Positions 34,514 to 44,168 of a stretch of DNA of 64,000 bases are shown here, in pieces. Below the pieces are notes generated by a model. The model was not told the DNA's origin. It ran no database searches and worked only from the letters and a program-made list of their open reading frames with translations. Both the position numbers and the translations under genes were made by a program. Origin of the DNA: Corallococcus sp. EGB. Its GTDB lineage: Bacteria > Myxococcota > Myxococcia > Myxococcales > Myxococcaceae. The DNA lies in the NCBI RefSeq assembly GCF_019968905.1, contig NZ_CP079946.1, positions 7,413,356 through 7,477,355 of the forward strand, read 5' to 3'. Numbering within the stretch: position 1 is the first letter of the stretch; the number at the start of each line of letters is the position of its first letter.

Positions 34514-35628
34514 ACCTGCATCCACCGACGTGGAAGCGGCTCGCCGCGCTGACGGGAGCGGTCGTCCTGGCCATGGGGGCATGCACGTTCGCGCCGGACC
34601 TGTCGCGCTTCGCCGCGTGCGATTCAACGGGTGGATGCCCTTCCGGCACGGCGTGCCTCACGTCGGAGAACCGGTGCCTGCCGACCTGCGGTGAAGCAGC
34701 GGCCTGCGGCAGCCCCGACCCCGTGGAGGACCTGGACGCGGGCTCGGACATGGATGCAGGCCCGGAGCAGGACGCGGGCATCGAGGATGCCGGCGTGACG
34801 GACGCGGGCGAGGTGGACGCGGGCCCCTCCGCGCTCTCGCTGGAGTCGAGCCTCCTGACGCAGGCCATCGAGTCCGTCCCCTACTCGGCGAAGCTCCAGG
34901 CCCGGGGCGGCACCCCGCCGTACACGTTCAACGCCACCGGCCAGCTTCCCCCGGGCCTCGCGCTCGACACCGAGGGCAACCTCACCGGCACGCCCACGCG
35001 CCCGGGGGACCTGCTCCTCCCCGTGGAGGTGCTCGACCAGAGCATCCCCACGAAGCGCGCGAGTGGCAGCCTGACCCTGCGCGTCCGCCCGCTGCTGCGG
35101 GTCGCGGGCCCGGAGCCGCTCGCGGACGCGCCCAACAATCGCGCCTATGCCGAGCGCATCTCCGCCACCGGCGGCAAGGCGCCCTACACCTTCGCCCTCG
35201 CACCGGAGCAGTCGCTGCCCACGGGGCTGGCGCTCGCGGCGAACGGCACCCTCACCGGCACCACGACCCAGGCAGGCAAGAAGGATTTCACGGTGGTGGT
35301 GACGGACAGCGACACGCCGCCCCAGTCCGCCGCCGCCCAGCTCTCCATCACGCTCACGGCCGCGTCCGGCACCGTCACCGTGATATCGCGGGCGGTGCCC
35401 TGGGGCCGCGTGGGCGCCGACTACAGCTACAACCTCCGGACGACCGGCGGTTCCAACGCGTTCACCTGGAGCCTGAAGGACGGAGCGCTGCCTCCGGGCA
35501 TCCTCCTGGACACGAAGGAAGGCGTCCTCTACGGCAAGCCCATGAGCCCGGGAGACTTCACGTTCAAGATTGGCGTCGTGGACCTGCTGTTCTCCGACGA
35601 GAAGCCCTACACCCTGCACGTCGACTGA
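34510..35628 (+). CDS. Lipoprotein with Ig-like putative repeats (He_PIG type)
   Basis: A 372-residue lipoprotein (lipobox AMGACT). A six-cysteine head (CDSTGGCPSGTACLTSENRC) resembles the Cys-rich heads of other myxobacterial surface lipoproteins. An Asp/Ala/Gly linker (about 75-105) follows, then three Ig-like repeats marked GGTPPYTF, GGKAPYTF and GGSNAFTW, with LPPGLALD / LPTGLALA / LPPGILLD elements. Such He_PIG domains bind carbohydrate or protein surfaces. It is the third gene of the caspase operon, with an ATGA overlap. Confidence 0.82.
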   Translation: MNLHPPTWKRLAALTGAVVLAMGACTFAPDLSRFAACDSTGGCPSGTACLTSENRCLPTCGEAAACGSPDPVEDLDAGSDMDAGPEQDAGIEDAGVTDAGEVDAGPSALSLESSLLTQAIESVPYSAKLQARGGTPPYTFNATGQLPPGLALDTEGNLTGTPTRPGDLLLPVEVLDQSIPTKRASGSLTLRVRPLLRVAGPEPLADAPNNRAYAERISATGGKAPYTFALAPEQSLPTGLALAANGTLTGTTTQAGKKDFTVVVTDSDTPPQSAAAQLSITLTAASGTVTVISRAVPWGRVGADYSYNLRTTGGSNAFTWSLKDGALPPGILLDTKEGVLYGKPMSPGDFTFKIGVVDLLFSDEKPYTLHVD

Positions 35629-35638
35629 CGCGGGCGCC

Positions 35639-36169
35639 TCACGGGTAGCGGTCCACCACCTGGATGACGCCCGTGTTGTCCTGCACCACGGAGAAGCCCT
35701 TCATCGGGCTGGGGTACGCGATGAGCCCCTCGCCGTCCTTGTCCCAGCGCGAGTCCAGCAGCACGCCGCAGAAGGGCACCGACGTGGCGCCGCTCTCCGG
35801 CGTGAAGATGCGGTCGTACCGGCCGAACACGCGGTGCTTCGTCACGTAGAGCCGCCCGCCGATGCGCGCCCCCGGCAGCTTCGCCTCCCCTTCCGCCTGC
35901 GGCAGCGCGATGACGAAGCTGTAGTTATACCGGGCCGGCCCCGGGTGGTCCTGGATGCTGTCCACGATGACCGGGATGCGGTCCCCCACCTTCAGCCCCA
36001 GCCGCTCCATCTGGAGCTGCGCGCCGCGAGGACAGCTCCCCTCCGGCGGCATCCACGCGGGGCGCGGCGCCGTCGCGTTCGCGTCCGGGCCGTGCTGACA
36101 CGCGAGCGCCAGGAGCCCCATCAGGGCCAGGCCCCCAGCCACTCCACGGCGTGCACGGTCAGTTCGCAT
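35639..36169 (-). CDS. Small lipoprotein downstream of the Omp85 gene
   Basis: A 176-residue lipoprotein (lipobox LLALAC). The mature part is beta-rich and contains DRIPVIVDSIQDHPGP and RYNYSFVIALPQ. I recognise no family. It begins 16 bp after the Omp85 stop and is likely the last gene of the tamB-Omp85 transcript. Co-expression suggests an outer-membrane accessory role. Confidence 0.65.
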   Translation of the reverse strand: MRTDRARRGVAGGLALMGLLALACQHGPDANATAPRPAWMPPEGSCPRGAQLQMERLGLKVGDRIPVIVDSIQDHPGPARYNYSFVIALPQAEGEAKLPGARIGGRLYVTKHRVFGRYDRIFTPESGATSVPFCGVLLDSRWDKDGEGLIAYPSPMKGFSVVQDNTGVIQVVDRYP

Positions 36170-36185
36170 GGGCGAAGGCCTCCGG

Positions 36186-39100
36186 TCAGAACGTCCCGAT
36201 GCTGAAGTGGAACTGCGTGGGCGCTTCGTTGAGCGCCTCGTCGCGGTCCAGGTTGAAGCCCACGTCGAAGGCCAGCGGGCCCACGGGCGTCACGTAGCGC
36301 AGGCCCACGCCCGCCGCGTAGCGCAGCACGCCCGGGTCGAACAGCGTGCGGTCCTGCCACAGGTTGCCCACCTCGAAGAACAGCCCCAGGTCCACCGCCG
36401 CGATGGCGGGCACGCGCAGCTCCGCCTTGCCCAGCGTGTAGAGCTCGCCGCCCTGGCTGGCGGGCACCTGCCCCGCGAGCACCGCCTTCAGGTCATCCGA
36501 GCACCCCGCGGGCGAGATGACGGCGCGGCACGAAGCCAGCCGCTGGTGCAGCACCTCGCGCACGTCCTGCGGCAGCACGCCGTCCTCGCGGAAGCCGCGG
36601 AGGCTGGAGGAGCCACCCAGGTAGAACAGCTTGGACCCGATGTTCTGCGCCCCCTGCGTCAGCGGGAGGATGGTGCCCGCGCGCGCGCTCACCGCCACGC
36701 TCGCGCGGCGGCCCAGCGGCGCGTACGCGCTCACGCTCCCGGACAGCTTCACGCCGTCGATGGGGAACTCCGGCACGCGGTCGCCCGCGACGTCCGTGGG
36801 GTGGACGCTGATGCCGCGCATGAACTCCACGCTGCTGCTGAGCACCATGCCGCGCCGGGGGTTCGCCGGGTCGTCGCGGAAGTCCAACGTCAGTGACGGA
36901 CGCAGCGAGTGCAGCGTGAAGTCGCCATACGGGTAGCGCAGGCGCTCCTGGTCCGCTCGGTTGACGAGCTCCAGCACGCCGGCGCGCGAGCGCAGCCGGT
37001 TGTTCTCCAGCTCGTACTGGAGCGACACGCTCACCCACGACGCCAGCGCCCAGTCCGCGCCCACCACCGCCGCGAACCGCGTGGACAGGTACGACGGCCG
37101 GTGCACGCGCTCGCCAATCAGGTCCAGCCGCGCGCCAATCTCCTGCGGCGCCAGGAAGGAGAGCCGGGGCTGGGACAGCGCCAGGTTGCCGCGCCCGCCC
37201 AGGCCGCTGAGGCCGCTGAGGTCGGATTCGCACGCCTCGCCGGACAGCTCGCCGGTGGAGCACCCGGCCGGGTGCCGCGACGACGACAGCGCCTCTGCGC
37301 TCGCGCCCGCGTAGTTCACCTTGCCGCGCGCCAGCAGGTTCAGCCCCCGGCCGTCCAGGTTGCGCCACGCCGTGTCCAGCGTGATGCGGGGACCGTCCAC
37401 CAGGAAGTAGCCGCCGGACACCTCGCCGTCGATGCGCGGGCGCTCCTGCACCGTCACCAGCACGTCCTTGGAGGACTCGCGGCGGTTGGGGTCCGCAAGC
37501 GACACCTCCGCCTGGCGGAACAGCCCCAGCCGCGACAGCCGGCGCTGCGCCTCCGCCAGCGCCTCCACCGACAACGGCGCGCCCTTCCTCAGGCCCAGCT
37601 GCGCCAGCACCACGTCCGGATCCGAGCGCGTCAACCCCTGCAACAGCACCTGCCCCACGTGCACGCGGGGCCCCGCGTCGGCGCGGAAGGTCACCTGCGC
37701 GGCGGTGCCATCCTGCTCCACCGACACCGAGTTGCTCACGCGCGCGAAGAGGTAGCCCTCGCGGCCCAGCCCCCGCTCCAGCGCGGCCTGCGCCTGGTCC
37801 ACCTTCTCGAAGCTCAGCGGCTGCCCGGCGGGCAGCAGCAGCTTCACCCAGACCGGGTTCACCTCCGGCGGCATGTCCACGAAGGCGGGCTCGCGCAGCA
37901 GCGCCCGGGGGCCCTCCTCCACGTCGAAGTCCGCCTCCGCCGTGTGGTGGACCGCATCCACCGTGACGCCCCGGAAGGTCACCTGCGCGGACGCGAAGCC
38001 CTGCTCGCGGTAGGCCGTGGTCATCGCGTCCGCGGCCTCCAGCCACGCGTCCTCCAGGTAGACCGTGGACGGGTCGGGCGGGGACATCCCGTTCGTGTCG
38101 GCGCGCCGGTCGCGCCCCTCCGTCTCCAGAGGGTCCTCGCGCATGGGCAGGTCCAGCTCCGGAAAGGTCTCCAGGACCGCCACCTGGTTGGTGAGCATGG
38201 AGCGCAGCACGGAGGACGACAGCGTCGCGTTGCCGTGGAAGCGCACGTCCGTCACGCGCAGCGGAGCGCCCTCGTCCACCTGGAAGCCCAGCACCGCCGC
38301 CTCCCCGTCCGGCCGGATGACCTCCTGCGCCCGCACGCTCACGTCGTGGAAGCCACGCCGCCGGTAGAACGCCTCCAGCCGCCGGGCGAGCCGCGCGGAG
38401 ACGGCCTCGTCCAGGGCCTCCTCGCCGTCGTAGGCCACCACGCGCGCCAGCAGCGAGTCCGGGAAGCGGCGGTTGCCCGCGAAGCGCAGGTGGAACGCGG
38501 GCCCCGCGGACACCGGCACCGCCACGGACGCCTCGCTGTCCTCCACCACCACGGAGGGCGTGCCCACCCACGCGCGCCAGTGCAGCCGCTCGCGCAGGAG
38601 CGTCCGCAGCCGCTCCAGGCCGCCATCCAGCTTCGCCCGGTCGAACACCTCGCCAGGCTTCATCCCCAGCGCCTCCACCAGGCGCGGCAACGGCAGCGCG
38701 GGGCTGCCGGAGAAGGTCACCTGCCGCACGCGGGTAGGCTTGCCCTCCTCCACCACCAGCGTCACCGCCACGCCGCCCGCGGGCACCGGCCGCTCCTCCA
38801 CCTGGATGGAGACGGCGTCGTAGCCCTTGCGCTGATAAGCCTCGCGCACGGCGGCCGCCGCCGTGTCCAGCTCCTCCGGATCCAACGGCCCGCCCTGCAG
38901 AAGCCCGCTGGCCTCCAGCAGCTCCCCGGACGTGAGGACGTGGTTGCCCTTCACCGCCACGTTCGACAGGAGCGGCAGCGGCGTGAGCTGGAACACCAGC
39001 CGCACGCCGCCCGGCACGTCCTGCGTGAGCGCCACCACGTCCGCGAAGCGCCCCGTGGAGAACAGCTGCTCCACCGACCTGCGCACGGCGACGGGCGTCA

Positions 39101-39350
39101 GCGCCTGTCCCTTGCGCAGCGTCACGAGCCCCGACAGCCCGTCCGAGGACACCCCCTCCGGCAGGTGCAGCTCCACGGCCACCACCTCCGGCGCGTCATC
39201 GTCCGAACCCGAACCCGAGGGCGCGGCGAAGGCGGGACGCGCGCAGACGAGGAGCAGCACCGCGGCGAGCGCGGCTACTCGACCTCCCAGCCCAGCTTCA
39301 GCTCGAGCCCGAGGTTTCCGAACGACGCCTGGTTGTTCTCGTTGTCCCAC
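36186..39350 (-). CDS. Omp85-family outer-membrane translocase (TamA/BamA-like) with seven POTRA domains
   Basis: A 1054-residue Omp85 protein. After a signal peptide (AALAAVLLLVCARPAFA) there are seven consecutive POTRA-like units of about 75-110 residues, at roughly 53-127, 128-208, 209-287, 288-366, 367-484, 485-564 and 565-640. Each ends in a V/F-x-V/F-x-EG/AG strand. A 16-strand type barrel occupies about 655-1054, with the conserved SSLRGF loop motif and the C-terminal Phe. BamA has five POTRAs and TamA three. It follows tamB, so it is probably the TamA partner. The GTG at 39350 lies inside the end of tamB (76-nt overlap). Confidence 0.85.
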   Translation of the reverse strand: MGQREQPGVVRKPRARAEAGLGGRVAALAAVLLLVCARPAFAAPSGSGSDDDAPEVVAVELHLPEGVSSDGLSGLVTLRKGQALTPVAVRRSVEQLFSTGRFADVVALTQDVPGGVRLVFQLTPLPLLSNVAVKGNHVLTSGELLEASGLLQGGPLDPEELDTAAAAVREAYQRKGYDAVSIQVEERPVPAGGVAVTLVVEEGKPTRVRQVTFSGSPALPLPRLVEALGMKPGEVFDRAKLDGGLERLRTLLRERLHWRAWVGTPSVVVEDSEASVAVPVSAGPAFHLRFAGNRRFPDSLLARVVAYDGEEALDEAVSARLARRLEAFYRRRGFHDVSVRAQEVIRPDGEAAVLGFQVDEGAPLRVTDVRFHGNATLSSSVLRSMLTNQVAVLETFPELDLPMREDPLETEGRDRRADTNGMSPPDPSTVYLEDAWLEAADAMTTAYREQGFASAQVTFRGVTVDAVHHTAEADFDVEEGPRALLREPAFVDMPPEVNPVWVKLLLPAGQPLSFEKVDQAQAALERGLGREGYLFARVSNSVSVEQDGTAAQVTFRADAGPRVHVGQVLLQGLTRSDPDVVLAQLGLRKGAPLSVEALAEAQRRLSRLGLFRQAEVSLADPNRRESSKDVLVTVQERPRIDGEVSGGYFLVDGPRITLDTAWRNLDGRGLNLLARGKVNYAGASAEALSSSRHPAGCSTGELSGEACESDLSGLSGLGGRGNLALSQPRLSFLAPQEIGARLDLIGERVHRPSYLSTRFAAVVGADWALASWVSVSLQYELENNRLRSRAGVLELVNRADQERLRYPYGDFTLHSLRPSLTLDFRDDPANPRRGMVLSSSVEFMRGISVHPTDVAGDRVPEFPIDGVKLSGSVSAYAPLGRRASVAVSARAGTILPLTQGAQNIGSKLFYLGGSSSLRGFREDGVLPQDVREVLHQRLASCRAVISPAGCSDDLKAVLAGQVPASQGGELYTLGKAELRVPAIAAVDLGLFFEVGNLWQDRTLFDPGVLRYAAGVGLRYVTPVGPLAFDVGFNLDRDEALNEAPTQFHFSIGTF

Positions 39351-42300
39351 TGGGCCTGTGCGGAAAGACGGTCGTCGAAGCGGTACTCAGCGCGTGCCCG
39401 GGTGCCTCGCCCACTCACAGGCTGGGTCATGCCGATTTTAAGCTGCTCGGAGAGGAACTTCGACTCCAGTTGTGCGGTGGGCTCCGCCTGCCGGGTGGCG
39501 TCGTTGTAGGTGGTGGAGATCTGCAGGGACAAGTCGCGCAGGACGGGGTTGCTGGGCAGGAAACGGCGCACCTGCCGGTCCAGTCCCGACACGTTGAAGA
39601 GGGCCTCCGCCGCCAGACCGTAGCTCGCCGACGCCGCCGTGTCCTTGTCCGCGCTCGTCACGCCCAGTGTCAGCAGGGACAGGATGTCACCCTCCGTGAG
39701 CACCGGCTCCGAGGACAACACCACGAGCGGATTGGCCGGCCGGCCGAACGCGTGCAGCTTCACCACGTACTCGCGCACGGACGTCTGCGCCTGCACCTCG
39801 AACACCGGATCGATGCCGGACGCGTCGCGGAACTCCAGCTGCCCCTGGTCGACGGTGAAGAGGTTGTTGCGGAAGAACGCCTGGCTGCCCTCGGCCGCCT
39901 CCACGCGGCCCAGCAGCCCCGGCTTCACGTCCGTGCCGGTGAGCCGCACGTCGCCCAACAGCCGCGCCTTGGCCAGGTTGTTGTCCACGCGCACGTCGCC
40001 AAAGTGCACGTTGACGTCCCAGGTGAAGAAGGGGTCCCTCGCGCGCTCGCCTCCACCGCCCACCGTGAGCTGCGGCTTCTTCTGCATCGTCTTGAGCAGC
40101 GCTTCGATGTCGAGCGGCTTCTGGTAGCGCAGCTTGATGATGTCCAGCCCACCCGTGACGGTGGGCCCCGTGGGCGGCCCCACCACCTGCAGCAGGCCGG
40201 ACACCGTGAGCGGCAGGTCCTCCGTCATCCGGTACGGCACGGCGTCCAGTTGCAGCGTCAGCGCCAGCCGCTTGGGCACGAAGCGCTCCAGGCGGATGTC
40301 GCCGCGCGCGGACACCTGACCCTCGTTCACCTGGGCCTGCAGGTGCTCCAGCAGCACGCGCTGGCCCGTCATCTCCAGGCGCCCGGACATGCCGCGCACG
40401 GTGAGCGGCAGGTCGCGCATGGCCAGGCGCACGTCGGACAGCTCCGCGGAGCCCACCACCGACGGCGCGTCCAGCGAACCCGTCGCCTCCGCGTCCAGGC
40501 GCAGCTGTCCGCCCACGCGCTCCATGCCGGGCAACAGCGGCTCCAGGAGCCGCACGTCCATGCGCCCCTCGCGCAGGCTCATGTTCATGGCGCGCTTGTT
40601 CATCCAGCCGCCCAGCGTGAAGTCCACCGACGCGCCGCTGAAGCGGAACGGCTGCACGTCCAGCCGGCCGTTGAGGTACGTCAGCACCAGCGGCCCCTGG
40701 TTGCGTCCGCGCAGGTCGCCCCGCGCGAGCGACAGCTCCCGCACCGTGGCCGCCACCTGGTAGCCCTCCGGCTGCAGCAGCGGGCCCTGCAGCGTCACGC
40801 GCCCCGCGAGCATGCCCGTGACGCCCGCCAGCGCCGGCACCTGCGGCAGCAGCGGTTTGATCTCCGGCAGCAGCAGGTCCACGGTGGACTCGAAGAGGTA
40901 GGGCTCCTTCACCGTCATGCTCAGGGAGCCCTGGGCGTCGCGGAAGGGGCGGCCGGTGATGCGCAGCTGCTTGCCCTCCTGGTGCAGCGCGAGGTCCATG
41001 GCGCCCAGGTCGCGCGACGCGAAGGTGATGCGCGGCCCCTTCAACGTGGCCTGGATGTCCAGCTTGTCGGTCGTGCCCGTCACGGCCCCCAGGAGCGCGA
41101 GCGTGCCCTGGATGCCCATCTCCTCCGCGGTCTCCGGGCCCACGGCCTCCGCCAGCGACAGGTTCTCTCCGCCGAAGCGGTAGTCCAGCGTGCCCGCGAA
41201 GCCAAAGGTGCCCTCCACCCACGTGCGCCCCAGGCGCCCGTCCAGCACGGTGCGCTCCAGCACCATCGCCTTGCCATCCACGAAGCGCAGCCGCGCGGAG
41301 CCCGCGCCCAGCCGGCGCCCCAGGTACGTGGTGTCGCGCAGGTCGAAGGCCACCAGCCCCTCCAGCTTCTCCAGGGGGCTGTCGATCTCCACGCGTCCGG
41401 AGGCCGCGCCCGCGAACTGGCCCTGCACCGCGGCGATGGACGGGCTCAGGCCCGCCACCAGGTCCACCAGGTCCTCGGTGCGTCCCTGCGGCACCGTGAC
41501 GTCCAGGCGCAGGTGCAGCAGGCGCGCGAAGGTGAGCGCCGCCTTGCCGAAGTACTGCGTGCGCCCCTTCTGGCCGGTGAGCGACGGGAAGGACAGCAGC
41601 CCGTTCGAGTACGACAGCTTCGCCTGCGTCACGCCCAGGCCGAAGCCCCAGAAGCTGAAGTCGCGCAGGGACAGGCTCGCGTCCACCTTCACGTCCGAGT
41701 ACGCCCCCACGATGGAGTAGTTCGCGGAGCCCTTCCCGGACCACGGCAGCTCCGCGATGTGGCCGAAGTCCGACAGGTCCAGCTCGCCATTGCCCTGGAT
41801 GTCCAGGCCCCGCGCGGAGTCGAAGTAGAGCGTCACCTCGCCGTGCACGCGCGAGCGGCCCGACTCCACCGTCAGGCGGGTGAAGGACACGCGGTCCCCC
41901 GTCAGCTTCACGGCCGTCTGCGCGCGGCCCCGCTCGAAGGTGAGCAGCGTCTTGCCGGCGCTGACCGGCGCGTCGAACGCGCGCGTGGCCAGCATGAAGC
42001 GGCCGCTGCGCAGATCCAGCGGCCCGGACAGCGACGGCCGGGGCAGCAGCGTCCCGGTGAGGTGCGCGTTCGCCGTCGCGGGGAAGTCCACCCACGAGCC
42101 GGCCACGCCCGCGCGCTCCAGGATGCGCCCGAACGACGCGTCCTCCGTCTGGAGTGTCACGTCCACCGGCAGCTCCGGCGTGAGCCGCAGCGCGCCGGAC
42201 AGCTTCACCTTGCCGGAGCCCAGCGGGGCCTCCAAAGACTCCACGCGCACGCTGTCCCCCGCGTACGACAGGCGCGCGTTGAGGCTCACCGGGCCGTACT

Positions 42301-43195
42301 GCTCATAGGCCAGGTTGCTCGCGGACAGGTCCGCGCCCACCGCGAGCGCGGAGGGCTTCCCGGTGACGGACACGCGCGTCCACAGGTGCCCGGTGGCCGG
42401 ACGCGGCAGGAGCTTCGCCTGGGACAGCGTGCGCAGCGGCAGGAACACCTGCGCGTCCAGCGCGAGCACCGGATGGCACAGCGTCTCCACGCGGCCGGAC
42501 ACCGTGGCGGTGATGTCGTCGAGCGTCGCCTCCGCGCGCTCCACGTCCAGCAGCCCCTCGTCGGGGTCCAGCGAGCCGGTGAAGCCCAGCTTCCCCAGCG
42601 TCAGCTCGCCGCCGCCCGCGCCCAGGCGCACCAGGCCCTGCCGCGCGGCGACCTCCAGCTCCATCACGCCCCAGTGCTCCACCCACCCCACGTCCAGGTT
42701 CTCCACCTCCACGCCGCGCCCGTCCGGCAGCGCGAGGCGCACCTCCGCGCCGGTGATGTCCACGCGCCCCACGCCCACGCGCGTCAGCGGCGTGAGCGGG
42801 CACGTGCCGTCGGAGGAAGGAGGACTGGAAGAGGGCCTCGACAGGTCCAGCGCCACGCGCGGATGGCGCACGCGCACCTGGCCCAGCATGAGGCGGCGGG
42901 ACAGGGGGGACAGGAAGCCCAGCGCCACCTCCGCCTCGTCCGCGGCGAACAGCGGCGTGTCCGTCCCGCGCGCGAACACCGACACGCCGTGCAGCACCAC
43001 GCGCGAGCCCAGCGGATCCAACTCGCACCGGCCGATGCCCACGTCCACGCCCAGCAGGTCCGGCAGGTGCCTGCGCGCCACGGTGCAGGCGGCGTCCCAG
43101 GTGAACGGCTGACGCAACAGGAGGATGCTCCCCGAAATCACGAGGAGCACCCACAAGAGCGCCTTGCGCGCACCGTTGCGGCTGGGAAGGGACAA
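39275..43195 (-). CDS. tamB: TamB-like translocation and assembly module protein (DUF490)
   Basis: A 1306-residue protein with one N-terminal signal-anchor helix (LLWVLLVISGSILLL). About 1100 residues of repeated beta strands follow, forming the long hydrophobic groove of the AsmA/TamB group. The C-terminal TamB domain (about 1000-1306) includes LLGDVRLTG, LLSLLTLGVTS and GRGTRARAEYRFDDRLSAQ. TamB spans the periplasm and carries phospholipids or outer-membrane proteins to its Omp85 partner. The start codon is TTG, 4 nt after the stop of the ExeA-like ATPase gene, so translation is probably coupled. Confidence 0.9.
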   Translation of the reverse strand: MSLPSRNGARKALLWVLLVISGSILLLRQPFTWDAACTVARRHLPDLLGVDVGIGRCELDPLGSRVVLHGVSVFARGTDTPLFAADEAEVALGFLSPLSRRLMLGQVRVRHPRVALDLSRPSSSPPSSDGTCPLTPLTRVGVGRVDITGAEVRLALPDGRGVEVENLDVGWVEHWGVMELEVAARQGLVRLGAGGGELTLGKLGFTGSLDPDEGLLDVERAEATLDDITATVSGRVETLCHPVLALDAQVFLPLRTLSQAKLLPRPATGHLWTRVSVTGKPSALAVGADLSASNLAYEQYGPVSLNARLSYAGDSVRVESLEAPLGSGKVKLSGALRLTPELPVDVTLQTEDASFGRILERAGVAGSWVDFPATANAHLTGTLLPRPSLSGPLDLRSGRFMLATRAFDAPVSAGKTLLTFERGRAQTAVKLTGDRVSFTRLTVESGRSRVHGEVTLYFDSARGLDIQGNGELDLSDFGHIAELPWSGKGSANYSIVGAYSDVKVDASLSLRDFSFWGFGLGVTQAKLSYSNGLLSFPSLTGQKGRTQYFGKAALTFARLLHLRLDVTVPQGRTEDLVDLVAGLSPSIAAVQGQFAGAASGRVEIDSPLEKLEGLVAFDLRDTTYLGRRLGAGSARLRFVDGKAMVLERTVLDGRLGRTWVEGTFGFAGTLDYRFGGENLSLAEAVGPETAEEMGIQGTLALLGAVTGTTDKLDIQATLKGPRITFASRDLGAMDLALHQEGKQLRITGRPFRDAQGSLSMTVKEPYLFESTVDLLLPEIKPLLPQVPALAGVTGMLAGRVTLQGPLLQPEGYQVAATVRELSLARGDLRGRNQGPLVLTYLNGRLDVQPFRFSGASVDFTLGGWMNKRAMNMSLREGRMDVRLLEPLLPGMERVGGQLRLDAEATGSLDAPSVVGSAELSDVRLAMRDLPLTVRGMSGRLEMTGQRVLLEHLQAQVNEGQVSARGDIRLERFVPKRLALTLQLDAVPYRMTEDLPLTVSGLLQVVGPPTGPTVTGGLDIIKLRYQKPLDIEALLKTMQKKPQLTVGGGGERARDPFFTWDVNVHFGDVRVDNNLAKARLLGDVRLTGTDVKPGLLGRVEAAEGSQAFFRNNLFTVDQGQLEFRDASGIDPVFEVQAQTSVREYVVKLHAFGRPANPLVVLSSEPVLTEGDILSLLTLGVTSADKDTAASASYGLAAEALFNVSGLDRQVRRFLPSNPVLRDLSLQISTTYNDATRQAEPTAQLESKFLSEQLKIGMTQPVSGRGTRARAEYRFDDRLSAQAQWDNENNQASFGNLGLELKLGWEVE

Positions 43196-43199
43196 GCCG

Positions 43200-44141
43200 C
43201 TAGAGCTTACCGAGTCCCTCGAGGTAGCGGTCGATCTCCGCCAGGTCGATCTTCGTGTTCGCTGTCCGGGGCAGCGACGTGGCAGGCGTGCCCGGCCGCT
43301 CGCTCACCTGGGAGGCAGCCGAGCCGCCCTGGAGTCCCAGGTTGTTGCCGATGCGGTGCACCAGCTCCGCGCTGATGGTCTCCGAGCGCGCGAGGAACGC
43401 CTCGAAGAGCGCGTTGTCGCACAGGGTGTTGATGACGCGCGGGGTGCCGCCGGAGTGCTCGTGCACGGCGAGCAGCGCCTCCGGCGTGAAGGGCATGCGC
43501 GGGCAGCCGGCGAGCCGCAGCCGGTGCTTCACGTACGCCTCGGTGGACTCCGCCGTGAAGGGCTCCAGCTTGTAGCGGAGCGCCACACGCTGGGCGAGCG
43601 GCGGATCCAGCTTCAGGTTCTTCTCGATCTCCGGCAGGCCGAAGAACACGAAGGAGATGAGCTTGCGCTCGGGCACCTCCAGGTTCAGCAGTCCCCGGAA
43701 CTCCTCCATCAGCTCGCGCGTCTCCAGCATCTGCGCCTCGTCGATGAGGACGACGGCCTTCTTGCCGGACTCATAGATTTGCAGCAGGCGCTGGTAGAGC
43801 TGCGACAGGAGCGCCAGCTTCTCCTGCGCGGGGTTCTCCACGCCCAGTTGGAGCGCGATGCGGCGCAAGAGCCACTGGGCGGTGATGCCCGAGTGGATGA
43901 TGACGAGCAGCGCCGCCTCGTACTCGGACTCCGGAAGCGAGTCGAGCATGCGCCGGGCGAGCGTCGTCTTGCCCGCGCCGATGTCGCCAATGAGGATGGA
44001 CAGGCCCTTCATGTAGCCCACGGCGTGCATCAGCCGGGTGAGGGCCTGCGAGTGCTGCGCGGAGTTGTAATAGAAGCGGCTCACCGGAGCGTTGGAGAAC
44101 GGCTCCTGGGTGAGTTCGAAGAAATCGAGGTAGGTCGTCAT
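43200..44141 (-). CDS. ExeA/GspA-like AAA ATPase
   Basis: A 313-residue ATPase. Its start, MTTYLDFFELTQEPFSNAP, is the ExeA/GspA-type opening. Walker A GDIGAGKT is at residues 52-59, Walker B VVLIDEAQM at about 129-136, a sensor lies in FFGLPEIEKN, and arginine-rich helices follow. ExeA with ExeB helps assemble secretins through peptidoglycan. Here there is no peptidoglycan-binding domain, only a C-terminal tail. Sitting between sgmX and tamB in the pilus block, it could assist secretin or outer-membrane assembly, but this is inference. Confidence 0.85.
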   Translation of the reverse strand: MTTYLDFFELTQEPFSNAPVSRFYYNSAQHSQALTRLMHAVGYMKGLSILIGDIGAGKTTLARRMLDSLPESEYEAALLVIIHSGITAQWLLRRIALQLGVENPAQEKLALLSQLYQRLLQIYESGKKAVVLIDEAQMLETRELMEEFRGLLNLEVPERKLISFVFFGLPEIEKNLKLDPPLAQRVALRYKLEPFTAESTEAYVKHRLRLAGCPRMPFTPEALLAVHEHSGGTPRVINTLCDNALFEAFLARSETISAELVHRIGNNLGLQGGSAASQVSERPGTPATSLPRTANTKIDLAEIDRYLEGLGKL

Positions 44142-44168
44142 CGCTCGCCGGGCCTCGTGGGGGACGCG

